This document shows, piece after piece, positions 11,340 through 23,590 of a stretch of DNA of 64,000 nucleotides. A program made the translations under genes and the position numbers. The notes under the pieces were generated by a model. It searched no databases, was not told the DNA's origin, and was given only the letters and a program-made list of their open reading frames with translations. How positions within the stretch are numbered: position 1 is the first letter of the stretch; each line of letters opens with the position of its first letter. Source of the stretch: Tridacna crocea (taxonomy: Eukaryota > Mollusca > Bivalvia > Cardiida > Cardiidae); contig OX031063.1 in NCBI GenBank assembly GCA_943736015.1, forward strand, positions 5,561,001 to 5,625,000. The letters run 5' to 3'.

Positions 11340-12860
11340 AACCACAAGCATCATTTTGAAACAAAATCAATCCCGTCCAGCTTCGGATTTCAAATCTTCA
11401 TCAAGGGACATTTTTAATGAAACTGTTTCACTCGTTTAAAGTTTTCACAGTGTTTTCCCAAAACTTTTTGACCTTTGGTTGAAAGCTGCCTCTATTAATG
11501 AAAATAATAATGAAATAAAAAAATGAATGAAAAGAATGAAATAAAAAAAAAGATGATTCACTTCTCAGCGTAAGTTACCATAGCATAACGTTCATTACAC
11601 TTACGACTAAAACATTTCTTTCTGTTGCATGACAAAATTTAATAATAGCTTTGAAAAATTAATAGACTGATGTGAATGATTATAAGGGACCATTTCTGGA
11701 GTCTCATTTCGTTCCTGGGAACAAAATTAGCGCAAAAAATTGTAACTGTTAGATTGAACACACGTGTGTTTTAGGCAAACAGTCAATTTAATTGATTATG
11801 AAATAACTTTTGACACTGCTCTTTGAGCCGCCTTTTGGCTGAAAATATTTCAATCGAGCGTGAATTGCGTAATATTAAACGTACGTTAGGCTATTTACAT
11901 ATTCGATCCATGCTTGATTCTGACGTCTCTGTCTTTTTCTGATATCAAACCGGGTCGAAACTAGGGGAGCTAGGACCATTTCATTTAAAATTAGTTTTCA
12001 ATAATCATATCTTGATATTATTGCATTTAAGACTTACAGTTCTCTGATTCAAAGCAGATGATATTGAACCAATCAACGACACAACTAAAACGATCGGAAA
12101 AACAGTCGAATGGTAAGAAAATCAAGTAAGTGACATAATGAAACATAGAAAAAACATTTAATGCACGTGAGAGCGACATGCAAACTGATTTTGTCAGGTA
12201 TATTTTAGAAAATCCTTTCTAAAACTAAAACATGAATTATAGGCTGCCCGATCCATTATTTTATAGTTCAATATGAAGGACACGTTTGATTTTCGTTAAA
12301 GAAGTGTTTTATCTTATTATCGTCTTTTTTGTCACGAAGTTTGGTTAACACGATTTAAAATTGGAATAAATTCAACAAAGTAATATTATTTATTTCGTAT
12401 CATGCGAAGAAAAGTAGCATAATTAGTTTTGGTTATTTTCGTAAGGTAACAAAGTAAGAAAAAAATGTAAGATTTTTGTTTTCTAACTTAAGAAAGATGA
12501 ATCATAAATACTTTTACTTAAAATGCATTGACGTTCAGCCAATTCGATACAGTAACTAGTAAATCAGGGATATTTCTGCTTATTTCAAATCAAAATACCT
12601 GATTACATCTAAATCTTTCTTGGCATATGGCTACTTCATTTTCATTTTTCTGCTAAGACACATACATGTACCCATTATAAACAAATATCTTGTAAAAAGT
12701 GATGACGAAAACGATATGCGCGTTAAAGTAGATTTCTCTGTCCCATGGCTTGCAGTATAATTCATCGGTCTATTATTGGTCAGTAAAAGGTGCAAGAGGT
12801 GTTCAAGATTTCGTGTAAAATTCAGGAAAGGATAGCTATGCTGATTACATTGCTATATTA
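11340..12860. other. no gene or clear repeat seen
   Basis: AT-rich sequence without frames of protein-like composition. A good donor (gtaagt) on the - strand near 12038 is not preceded by a recognisable signal-peptide exon for the D8C gene. Confidence 0.4.
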
Positions 12861-12865
12861 TGTTT

Positions 12866-13245
12866 CATGTATCTGTTTTTAGAAATGTTATGGGTAAAGA
12901 AATGCCGTAATTCAAGCTGGGGGGAATTATTTTCCTGTCGTGATAAATATTTTCCTCCTGTCGAAAATCTGGAATTACTTTTTTCGAAAATATCGGTTAT
13001 CCGATTAATTGACTTGAGATCACTAGTTTTAAACGTGGCATCCGTTGACAAAATAATCAGAGGAAATTTAATATATAATTTATTGCATCAGCTTGTGGTT
13101 AATATGGGGAAATATTTGCCTGAAAAGGGAAAGGTCCGCGAAATAACTCGTGCCTTACGGCATTCGTTATTTTTCCGTACCTTCCCCTTTTTCGGCAAAT
13201 ATTTATTTCTCCGTATTAACCACAAGCTGATGAAATAAACTCTAT
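12866..13245. mobile_element. hairpin-tailed element, copy 1
   Basis: A 380-bp repeat shared with 60258-60568. Its right part is a hairpin: left arm about 13078-13135 (CATCAGCTTGTGGTTAATAT), right arm about 13179-13239. The long frame here (12867-13238) runs through the hairpin and is not a gene. Confidence 0.75.
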
Positions 13246-13947
13246 TGCATGGTCATTTACATCTCTGCATTATCAAGGAAAGTAAACGAAGGTTTTCCTG
13301 GTTGTTTACATGTATGTTAACTCTTGTCCTTGGATGCATTTCGCTTAGAGTGTGAACATACTCGTACTTTTATAGGCTATCTTGATTTACTTATTCAGCC
13401 TCGCATTGTTTGCTTAAGCTCAAATTATACCCATTACATGCAAACAAACTAAATGAAAGTTATCTTTACTACTTGGCAATATCAAATGACAGGAAAAGGT
13501 ACAGGTGAAACTGCCACAGTACATACTTTAAGGAGTAGACTATATTAAAACATGTCTTAGACCAGCAATTCGTAAAGACTTCCCAGAACTTTTACAAGCT
13601 GGGTCGATCATACTGCATAACTATACAGCCATTCAAAGGGCGTGATGTCATTGATTGTGGATTTCCGGTGGGAAACGCTTGATCATCCACAATGTTCACC
13701 TAATATTAACATATTAGCCCTTGTAAATACGACGTATTCCCTAGACTAAGAAAAAAGTATGAGGGGTATTGGAATTGCCTATCTAGATGAAACTGTCGTG
13801 ACTGAAGGGTTAGGGTATATAGGGGTATTTGCCCAGCAACAGGAATAGAAGATATTCCGAAAAGATGGAAATTTGTCATTGTTCATAAGGATCCTGAAAA
13901 CTAGTAGTTCGCATTTTTATTGAATGGCCCTCATACTATGTTGGTAT

Positions 13948-14297
13948 AATTCAATATTAGTTGTTTTCATGAACATTGGCGAGTTCTGATTGTTTTTTTT
14001 TTTTTTTTTTTTCATAGCTCCATGAAAAAAAAAACAATTCAGCAGTGCCGGGACTACTTTTGCAGTCAAACTGATGTAAACAGACATGTATACGAGATTT
14101 CATAATGATCTTCTTCCTGATTTTTTATCTTTATCGAGTCCGAAGTTCAACGTGCTCGCTGAATTTATTTTCTCTAAATTTTGACAAAAGAAAAAATCCA
14201 ACAGTAAATTCAACGAGAGAGCTCAAAACTCATTGTCACTTTGCTGGGTTCTAACAATCTTATTTTCAACTTAGCTCTATTGAATGGAACTTCTTAT
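13948..14297 (-). repeat. left inverted arm of the 15-kb composite block
   Basis: Its reverse complement matches 28667-29021 almost throughout, including GTGCCGGGACT, TTCATAATG and AGCTCTCTCGTTG. T- and A-runs differ in length. It directly abuts the first tandem unit. Confidence 0.85.
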
Positions 14298-14334
14298 ACG
14301 GGCGGAAAGGCCGCGAAGTGGCCTTGGAGCCCGT
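14298..14334. repeat. GC-rich two-step hairpin heading tandem copy 1
   Basis: Outer stem ACGGGC/GCCCGT, inner stem AGGCCGC/GTGGCCT (one G-T pair) and loop GAA make a 37-base structure in AT-rich surroundings. Confidence 0.85.
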
Positions 14335-15640
14335 CCATAGGTAACACGTAATTGGACCAGTCTAAAAAATCTCAGTATGCCAGGGAAAATTTTTTTCGAG
14401 AAGTTGCAAAAACGTACAGGGAATACTTCAGCTTTTTAGGTGCGGTTACAATGGTAGAGCCACGTGCAATTTTTTTTCGAAAAGGTTGGGGGAACCGTAA
14501 AAATCACCCGGGAAATATCGGCGATTTGGTTTACACATATTTGAGGTGTCTGGGATCTCTTTCATATTCGAATATCTGTCTCCAAATCAATGTTAATTTG
14601 CGTCACAACAGTCATTTGTCGTTATCAATGGATAGTGAAATTTCTTTTGCCGATTTTAATGAATTTTTTAATAAAGTAAATGTACAGAATGAATAGGTAC
14701 TCGAGAGATTCCGGACAGCAAATCAAATCTAATCGGATCAGGTTACGGAAATGGCCGAGTGAAGAGAGTGTTTACAAATGGATAAGGGATTTACAGGAAC
14801 TTTCCATGCCAGTATGTATTTTCCTATGTTGTTGCAACTACACGCTAGATTTGTGTAATTTCTGTAAGCAGAAAATGTGTAACACGATTATTACAGTTAT
14901 TGCACTGTTTGCATAGGTACTGAAGAAAGCCTAGAGTTGATGACGATATTGAAATTGGTTTTCGTGCACCATGAAACACTGCTCAGGTCACCAGTATTTT
15001 CTCCTTTACCCCCAATGTTTTCATAAGCCTTCTCTCATAGGGTTATTAAAAGGCAGGATTGTGTGGTGAAGGGGTTAAGAGTGGACATCTACACCAATCT
15101 GAATGTCTACAAGTAAAAACATAGTGACAAGTACAGATACTATTTCCTCCTTTGTCACAATGTTTTCAGAGGGAAGCAGAGGCAGGTAAAAAAGGCAAGG
15201 CTTGAATTTGATGAACTCCAAATAATTTTATACTTAGTATACTTTATATACTTAGGTTAATAAAATGATATTTTTTGAATTTCAAAATTATCCCAAACTT
15301 CAATACCTCATGAGTGAATATAGATCTAGTATGACTTTTTTAGCAGTGTTTTATACAATTTTCAACATTATTGAATATAGATCTAGCATGCCTTTTTTTA
15401 ACAGTGTTTTATGCCATTTTCAACATCATTTCAGACATATAATGGAAACAGCTAAGACATATGAAAGAGAAATATGACAGAATGTATAGAATTGTATTTC
15501 CATAAGGATACATTCTTGCAGCGAAAGAGACAAAAGTGCTGTTGAAAGTTGAGAGAGGTAAGAATGGTTCAGAAGTAGGTCATGTAAACATATGTAAAAC
15601 ACCAATATATTGTTTTAAGGGATGAGGGATTTGTCTTTGA

Positions 15641-15847
15641 TTAAACTCTTTACCACACAATCCCAACTTTGAACGACCCTGAGAAAGGAGCCTTTTGAAA
15701 ACACTTTGAGAAAAGGAGAAAATGCTGGTAACCAGCATTGTCTCCTTCTCCCACAATGTTTTCTACTCTTCCCACAACAGAATTCAATTTTCACGTCACC
15801 ATTTATTTTGTCATCTCTCTAAAATTTGTCGTTTGGTAAAGAGTTAA
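15641..15847. mobile_element. TTAA palindromic MITE
   Basis: Ends TTAA-ACTCTTTACC and GGTAAAGAG-TTAA. The central palindrome around GGTAACC has slightly eroded arms (CAGCATTGTCTC). Confidence 0.85.
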
Positions 15848-16672
15848 AACCAGAGATTACAGCGGTCATTTCTTTGAAGACTGCAAGAAAATAAAATGCA
15901 TTTCTTTCTCCGATGTAATCTGTGCAACCTTCAAACCGCTTGGGACAACTTTTAGTATGAAAATACAGTATAGTTTCATAAAATAAATATGAAATGGGTT
16001 TAAAAAAAATGGCTGGAAAATGAGTGCATGTTAAGTCCTTTTCTAGGATCTGATTGGTTCAATTTGGAATCATTTGCAGGCGACAAATGTATCTGAAACA
16101 ATTGGTTATGTCATTGAAACGACAGAAAGAAAATTATTGTCAACAAATCAATTCCATTTTGACAAATCTCAAATTTTGTCATAAATTGTAGTGAAAAATT
16201 TACCATAGAAATGATTTGCAAAGGCCTGTGTGGGGATGTCACATATCAAGTTCATGTGTCGATTATGTGGGATCACATTCAAATAGTTACAGTGACGGAA
16301 TTTCTTATCTCATGAGGATATACAGATTTCACGACTGGAAAATGACTGTCCCCTTATTCAATCTTTGAAGGGCAACACTCAGATTGCATTGCTAATGCAG
16401 AAAGTTAAAAATGAACTATTTTATCTTGAATCTACAATTTGCTTCTTTGCCAAATATTATGGAAAAAAGCTTTGGAATCACAATATAAGCAGCTTTAGTT
16501 CAGATGTAGAATATCCATTTTATTTGTTTAGCACTATCAGTGTTTCACAAGTAATTCCAACTTGCAGTAGAAAAATTAAATTTATACTAGTATGCATTGA
16601 GCTGCTAGGTTTTGGCAGTACATGTATTTCTTATACTTAACCATAGTCATGTTGTATGAAAAGGGGGCTTAA

Positions 16673-16891
16673 TCCTTTACCAAACTGCAAAATTTTGTAT
16701 TGGTCTAAATTGAGGCATTTGCAGAAAATAAAGTAAATGTGAATCAAAAATTGAAAATTGATTTGGGAAGGATAGAAAACATTGTGGGAAAAAAGAAAAT
16801 GCTAGCTACCAGCATTTTCTCCTTTTCCCACAATGTTTTCAATGGCTTTCTTTCTCAGGATCGTTAAAAGTCGGGATTGTGTAATAAAGAG
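16673..16891. mobile_element. TTAA palindromic MITE, reverse orientation
   Basis: TTAA-TCCTTTACCAAACTG and ..AATAAAGAG-TTAA with the central palindrome (GCTAGCTACCAGC, mildly eroded). It is orthologous to 22946-23165 in tandem copy 2, so it was present before the duplication. Confidence 0.9.
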
Positions 16892-16895
16892 TTAA

Positions 16896-17107
16896 TGCAT
16901 CTGCTAAAAGTATCGAGCAAGGTCAGCCTACACAGTCTGTGCAGTCCGTGCATGCCGGCCTGGGTTGAAACGTTTAGCTATTAGTCTATTTTCAGCATAT
17001 CTACAGACCATTCTGCCATCTGATTTATTCAGTTGTTGGACAAAATTGGTTTTAAGGATCCATAATCATGATATGACTTGTTTGGTAAAAAGGATCACAG
17101 AGACGCA
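16896..17107. mobile_element. TTAATGC-ended MITE
   Basis: It lies between TTAA at 16892 and TTAA at 17108 with inverted ends TGCATCTG/CAGAGACGCA and an inner GCAGTCCGTGCATGCC block. It shares its left TTAA with the element before it. Confidence 0.75.
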
Positions 17108-17111
17108 TTAA

Positions 17112-17310
17112 TCCTTCATCAAACAATCCCTGGTTTTATTGAAACTGGGGAAGAAAGTCTTTGAAGACATTGTAGGTAAAGGAGAATCACTTATTACTGT
17201 TAATTTCTCCATTACCACAACATTTTTACACTATCAAGGAACTTTAGCTCATTGATATCATTTTTGACTTTTTCATCTAAAGATGCTTTCAACTTGGATA
17301 TGTGCAAGTC
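17112..17310. mobile_element. diverged TTAA palindromic MITE, right end lost
   Basis: It begins TTAA-TCCTTCATCAAACAATCC and has an altered palindrome (GGAGAATCACTTATTACTG.. and ..TTTCTCCATTACC). No right TTAA end was found. It matches 23386-23590. Confidence 0.6.
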
Positions 17311-17764
17311 TCTTTGGCCGGAATGACACATTTATTGCAAAATATGTCTTTGAAAAAATGTGCCTCAGACACTTTTATCTAGAAAAAAAACAGTCTAACT
17401 ACAATTTTCTTTGACCAAAGTAAAAAGAAAAATAAAGATCAAGGAACCTTTATCTCTGAAAATAGAATATTGTTCACGTATGTGAAATATCTAATGAGAT
17501 ATATGTATACCAGAAAAACTTTATTTTTTTATAAGAAGATAAACATAAGGAAAAGGTCACAGACAACCCCAAGTTTTACACTATTACATTCTGCTTCATT
17601 AGTATTTCTATATTTTCATTTCTTTCAGGTGCTTGCATAAAATTACAAGTTTGTTTCATTCTGGAGGCCAGAAAAAAGCTACAGTGTTGGTGGCTAGATA
17701 AAGAAACAATAAGCTACCAGAGAGTTTGAGAAGTGAAAGTAAAATGGACTAAATAGCCAATGAC

Positions 17765-18965
17765 GTATTCGGTAGCAATTTCTGTGCATCATTTTTGCGA
17801 TTGCAAGAAAGACAGTAACTCTTCTGAAAGAAGGTACTTGTCTATTGTTCGGACGAATACCTTGAATTTCGGATACGGCAGTTTTCGAAACGAAGAATAA
17901 GTCTACAATATCGACTTAACGGACACTTTGCAAAATAGATCTAAAGGAGAAAAGATCAGAAGAATACAGGAAAGTTTTCGGCAGTATCGACTTTTTCAGA
18001 GGCTAGAGTCTACTGAACGTGACTGTGACGATCGGTCTGAGCGCGCTATCCTACCCACCCGTGTTGCCGGTGAAGAAACGACCCTAGAAAAGAAGCCATT
18101 TGAAACATTGAGGGAAAAGGAGAAAATGCTGGTAACCAGCATTTTCTCCTTTACCCACGATGTTTTCTATCCTTCCAAAAACAAATTTCCATTTTTTTAG
18201 TCACATTAAATTTGACGTCTGCAAATGCTTTCAATTTGGACCATTCTAAAATCTTGTCGTTTAGAAAAGGGTTAAAGAATTATTCAATTGATATTTCTAT
18301 TCTTAAAGATTGAAAGGAAATAGTAATCAAATGTTAAAATTATGTTTGCTGCAAAAAATAGAAAGAGTTTGGTGTAATCTATTTTCTTTATAGAAAATGT
18401 TGCCATTCTAAATTGCTTTGGCCTAAACGGTTATTAGGGAAACGGCCATTTCACAAAAAATCTAACACGTCAACATATCTTTTTCTTTTCATTTTTGTAC
18501 TTACCATTAAATTTTACTATATATACCAAAAAATTAGAAAATTCTATGAAAGAAATTTTTCAAAATTTTGAATTAATTGAAGACTACATGTTGATTTTGC
18601 TTATATTTTGGTAAGTCAAGAAATAGGAAAATTAATTTTATAAAAAAGAAAATGAATTCAGATTATCATTTCATTCATACAGAATCAAGAAATAATATAT
18701 CAAATATTGAAAATAATATTTGCATTGTATGATAAACTTTCTAGAACTGTATTACTGTCTCTTATGAAGATATAGTCATTTTGAGTGTTTTGATACAAAT
18801 GGTTACCATAGAAACAGACATTTTGCAGAAATTCCAACTCGTCAACATTCCTTTTTCTTTTTATTTTTGAGTTTGCCATTGAATTTTACCCAACACTTGA
18901 AAGAAATAGAAAATTCTGTGAAAGGGTTAAATTTTTACAAAACTGTAGAAAACGTCTTTAAACAT
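17765..18965. other. segment present only in tandem copy 1
   Basis: Copy 2 passes from AGTGAAAG to CTTCTTTTAGAACCC in about 60 bases, while copy 1 has about 1.2 kb. It holds a frame (17928-18065: MQNRSKGEKIRRIQESFRQY..) with protein-like, charged composition that runs into a MITE. I cannot assign it. Confidence 0.6.
18070..18271. mobile_element. TTAA palindromic MITE, left end eroded
   Basis: An intact core GAGAAAATGCTGGTAACC with its mirror, and right end AAAAGG-GTTAA. The left terminal sequence is not recognisable. Confidence 0.8.
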
Positions 18966-19019
18966 ACCATGGAGCTTCTTTTAGAACCCTAATCAAAACT
19001 GTATGATAAAGGAGCATTT

Positions 19020-19219
19020 GCTTGAATATTAAAAAATATAATCTTGTTCAAATTGAAACCAATTGCAAACATCAAAACAAATTAAACTCAACACCTGGAA
19101 TTTGTTTTAGGAAGGGCAGAGAACATTGTAAGAAAAGGAGAAAATGCTGGTTACCAGCATTTTCATCTTTTCCCACAATGTTTTCAAGAGCCATCTTCCT
19201 TAGGGATTATGCTAAAGAG
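19020..19219. mobile_element. TTAA palindromic MITE, reverse orientation
   Basis: Core GCTGGTTACCAGC with long arms, right end GCTAAAGAG-TTAA, left end eroded. Orthologous to the outer element at 24213-24647. Confidence 0.8.
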
Positions 19220-20379
19220 TTAATAGACTTCAAGTGTAGAACATGGTAAAATGCTGCAAAAGCAGATACAAATAATATATTTGTCAAAGGCAACTGCTCC
19301 TTTTCCAACGTTTATGCAAATAGAATCATTGCAGATTATTTCTCATATGTGCTAAAAAATCTAGTTTGTGATGCATCTTAGCCCATTGTGAGTAGTAGCT
19401 CTGTATTTCACCTGTACAGAGGGCACAGTAATGAACTAAACTATAATAAATGAAAACGAATTGGTCTGCATAATTCTATGTATTATTTAAGAACAAAAAA
19501 TTGCAATCTATGAAAGAAAAATAAAGTTAGCTAATAATTCTTTATCTTAAACATGACCTATTATTTTTTTCAACCTTGCTCTTGCCTGTTTGACTCAAAG
19601 TCCCATGTTACTGAAGGTACCGTGGTACTAGAGGTATCTGAAAACATTGTGTCCTGGTTCAAAAGTAAATTATTATGTAAGGCATATAGACATGGGTGGT
19701 CAAAAAGACCGATTTGCAATAATGCCATCATGTGAATCTAAAACCAAAAGGATTTGTCATAACCCAAGTACAGTTTTACATGATCACAGCTACTCATGTA
19801 TCAAAAACAGAAAATTATCATGAGTGTTGCATTTAATTTCTATTCTGCAGACCTTCTCAATTTAGTTAAGTCCAAAATTTTGCTGTTTGGGAAAGGTTTA
19901 AACAGTGCTTTTCCTTTTCCAATAATGTTTTCTACTGCATCAATATCAAGTTATTGGAGCCATTAATTGTTATTGCTTTCGATTTTGACCATTCTAACAT
20001 TTTGTTATTTTGTAAAAGGTGAGTGGAGTTTGTTTTTATTTTCATTAGTACCAGCAAATTGATTTCATTTTGCAAAATGGAAGTTGTTTTCAGTTTGCAA
20101 CATGGAAATTTTTTGTCAGTAGTATTTTTTGTAACATTTTAGTGTTACTAGTTTCAGGTCATCTTTATACATTTTTGTCATAAAAAATTTCTGTTAAAGA
20201 GTAGAATCTAAAAAAAGTAATTTTACTTTGCCTTTCCGCCCGTATTTAGGCTTTGCCTGTTTTCATATTAATAATCTACTGAAGCTGCAGATGTTCAATA
20301 CTATGCACTTAAAGTTTCTAACTGCTTTTTTCATTGAAAATCTAACATTGCGTATTTATGTAATGTCCATTTCATTCAT

Positions 20380-20416
20380 ACGGGCGGAAAGGCCGCGAAG
20401 CGGCCTTGGAGCCCGT
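20380..20416. repeat. GC-rich two-step hairpin heading tandem copy 2
   Basis: Perfect stems ACGGGC/GCCCGT and AGGCCGC/GCGGCCT with a GAA loop. Confidence 0.9.
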
Positions 20417-21611
20417 CTATAGGTAACACATATGTGTACCGGTCTACAAAATCCCACTAGGCTAGGGAAAAAAAAATCCGAGAAGTTGCAAAGACGTACA
20501 GGGAATATCTCGGTTTTCTAGGTGCGGTTACAATGGTAGAGTCACGCGCAAATTTCTTTCGAAAAGGTGGGGGGGTGGGGGGACCGTAAACATCACTCGG
20601 GAAATATCGGCGATTTGGTTTACACATATTGGACGTGTCTGGGATCTCTTGCATATTCGAATATCTGTCCCCAAATCAATGTAAATTTGTGTCACAGCAG
20701 TCATTTGTCATTAACAATGGATAGAGAAATTTCTTTTGCCGAATTTAATGAAGTTTTGAGTAAAGTCAATTTACAGAATACGTGTTCGAGAGATTCCAGT
20801 TCATGTTACGGAATTGGCCGAGTGACGAGAGTGTTTACCAATAGATACGGGATTTCCCAGAGCTTTCCTTACCGGCATTGCACTTCAGTAGCCCTTGGCC
20901 TTACCCAGGTAAGATAAGAATGTCGGTGTTTTATCTTTTAACTTTCTAAATGTTTATTTTGCCATCATCACTTTCATGAACATACGCGCCTGCAAACTTG
21001 CAAATAAATATGTAAAGAAGGGAAGCGACTCTACACAAATTATCTAATGTCCACCATTTTCTTACACGGTATGTATTTTCCTATTTTGTTGCAACTATAC
21101 GCTAGACTTGTGTAATTTCTGTAAGTAGAAAAATTGTAACACGATTATTGCAGTTATTGCACTGTTTGCATAGGTACTGGTACTGAAGAAAACCTAGAGT
21201 TGATGACGATATGAAATTGGTTTTCGTGCACCATGAAACACTGCTCAGGTCACCAGTTTTTTCTCCTTTACCCACAATGTTTTCATAAGGCTTCTCTCAT
21301 AGGGTTATTTAAAGTCAGGGTTGTGTGGGGAGGGGTTAAGAGTTTACATCTGCACCAATCTGAATGTCTACAATTAAAAACATTGTGACAAGTACAGATA
21401 GGCCTACTAATTTCTCCCTTTGTCACAATGTTTTCAATAAGGATGCAGAGGCAGGGGTGAAAAAGCCATGGCTTGAATTTTGTTGATCTCCAAATAATTT
21501 TATAACTAGCCCAGGTTGATAAAATGATTTTTTTTTATTTTCAAAGCCACCCCAAACTTCAATATGTCATGACTGAATATATATCTAGATCTGGTATGAC
21601 TTTTTTTTTAA

Positions 21612-21829
21612 CTCTCTACCACACAATCCGGACTTTTCACGTCCCCAAGAAAAAAGCTCTTTGAAAACATTGTGGGAAAAGGAGAAAATGCTGGTAACCA
21701 GCATTTTCTTCTTTTCTCACAATATTTTGTACTCTTCCCAAAACAAATTTTAATTTTTGAGCAACATTTATTTTGTTGTCTGCAAATGCATTCAGTTTTG
21801 GCTGTCTACAATTTTTATTTGGTAAAGAG
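21612..21829. mobile_element. TTAA palindromic MITE inserted after the tandem duplication
   Basis: Flanked by TTAA at 21608 and 21830, with ends CTCTCTACCACA and ATTTGGTAAAGAG. Tandem copy 1 has no element here, and the related sub-repeat CTTTTTTTAACAGTG at about 15393 gives the uninserted TTAA site. Confidence 0.92.
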
Positions 21830-22945
21830 TTAACAGTGATTTATGCCATTTTCAACATTATTGAATATAGATCAAGTATGACATTTCTTTAAAAGTGTTT
21901 TATGTCATTTTCAACATTATTTCAGACATATAATGGTAACAGCTAACACATATGAAAGAGAAGTATGACAAAATTTATAGAATTGTATTTCCATAAAGTG
22001 ACAAAAATGCTGTTGAAAGTTGACAGAGGTAAGAATGGTTCAGAAGTAAGTCATGTAAACAGATAAAACACCAATATATATTGTTGTAACTTGTAAAGGA
22101 TGAGGGATTTATCTTTGATTTAAAACCAGAGATGACAGCAGTCGTTTCTTTGATGACCGCAAGAAAATAAAATGCATTTTCTCTCCGACGTAATCTGTGC
22201 AACCTTCAAACAGTTTGGGACAATATTTAGTATGAAAATACAAGTATAAAATAAATATGAAATGGATTTAAAATGGCTGAAAAATTAGTGCATGTTTACT
22301 CCTTTTCTAGAATCAGATTGGTTCAACTTTAAAGCATTTGCAGGTGACAAATGTGCCTCAAACAATTGGTTTTGTCATTGAAAGGATAGAAAGAAATTTA
22401 TTTTCAGCAAATTAATTCAATTTTGACAAATCTCAAATTTTGTTATAAATTATAGTGAAGAATTTACCATGGAAATGATTTGCTAAGGCCTGTTTGGGGA
22501 TGTCACATGATAAGTTTTACATGTGGATTATGTGGGGTCACATTCAAATAGTTACAGTGACGTTATTTTCTATCTCATGAAGGTAGACAGATTTCACGAC
22601 TAAAAAATGACTGTCGCCTTATTCAACCTTTGAAGGGCTACACTCAGATTGCTTTGCTAATGCAGAAAATTCAAAATAAGAAGTTTTATCTTGAATCCAC
22701 AATTTGCTTCTTTGCTAAATATTATGGAAAAACAGCTTTGAAATCACAGTATATGCAGCTTTAGTTGAGATGTAGAATATCCATTTTATTTGTTTAGCAC
22801 GATCAGTATTTCACAAGTAATTCCAACTTGCAGTAGAAAAGTTAAATTTATACTAGTATGCATTGAGCTGCTAGGTTTTGGCAGTACATGTTTTTCTTAT
22901 ACTTAACCATGGTATTTTAACCATGCTGTCTGAAAAGGGGATTAA

Positions 22946-23165
22946 CCCTTTACCAAACTGCAAAATTTTGTATTGGTCCAAATTGAAAGCATTTGTAGAC
23001 AACAAAATAAATGTGAATCAAACATTGAAAACTGATTCGGGTAGTGTATAAAACATTGTGGGAAAGGAGAAAATCCTGGCTACCAGCATTTTCTCCTTTT
23101 CCCACAATGTTTTCAAAGGTTTTCTTTCTCGGGGTCATTAAAAGTTGAGATTGTGTGATAAAGAG
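22946..23165. mobile_element. TTAA palindromic MITE, reverse orientation
   Basis: TTAA-CCCTTTACCAAACTG at the left and GATAAAGAG-TTAA at the right. Core GGCTACCAGC with one arm mismatch (AAATCCTGG). Confidence 0.9.
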
Positions 23166-23169
23166 TTAA

Positions 23170-23381
23170 TGCATGTGCTAAAAGTATCGACCAAGGTCAG
23201 CCTACACAGTCTTTGCAGTCCTCGCAGGCTGACCTGGATTGAAACGTTTTGCTATCAGTCAATTTTCAGCATATCAATGGACCATTCTGCAATCTGATTT
23301 ATTCAGTTGGTAGACAAAATTGGTTTTATGGATCCATAATCATGATATGACTTGTTTAGTAAAAAGGATCACAGAGAAGCA
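23170..23381. mobile_element. TTAATGC-ended MITE
   Basis: Copy of 16896-17107 between TTAA at 23166 and 23382, again adjoining the preceding MITE through a single TTAA. Confidence 0.75.
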
Positions 23382-23385
23382 TTAA

Positions 23386-23590
23386 TCCTTCATCAAACAA
23401 TCCCTGGTTTTATTGAAACTGGGGAAGAAAGTCTTTGAAGACATTGTAGGTAATGGAGAATCGCTTATTACTGTTAATTTCTCCATTACCACAACATTTT
23501 TTTAAACTAAGGAACTTTAGCTCATTGGTATCATTTTTGAATTTGTTGCCTAAAGATGCTTTCAACTTGGATATGTGCAAATCTTGTCAC
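23386..23590. mobile_element. diverged TTAA palindromic MITE
   Basis: Tandem-copy counterpart of 17112-17310, beginning TTAA-TCCTTCATCAAACAATCC, with no recognisable right end. Confidence 0.6.

Larger units (their letters stand above)
14298..20379. repeat. tandem unit, copy 1 (about 6.1 kb)
   Basis: This unit matches 20380-25997 in order over its whole length. Shared landmarks include the head hairpin, GGTGCGGTTACAATGGTAGAG, CGGCGATTTGGTTTACACAT, the TTAA elements and the tail before CGCCCGT. Copy 1 has a segment (about 17765-18965) that copy 2 lacks. A frame at 14352-14696 is only partly conserved in copy 2, so I do not call it a gene. Confidence 0.85.

Noticed and set aside
12018..12130. 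Signal-peptide exon for the - strand D8C gene before a gtaagt donor
   Set aside because: The phase-1 reading has no starting Met and is not hydrophobic enough; the other frames are stopped.
12867..13238. 123-residue open frame
   Set aside because: It runs through both arms of a repeat hairpin that also occurs at 60258-60568 with a different frame.
20567..20917. 116-residue frame at the head of tandem copy 2 as a gene
   Set aside because: The frame is only partly kept in copy 1, its first codons come from a G-run, and the whole segment is repeat.
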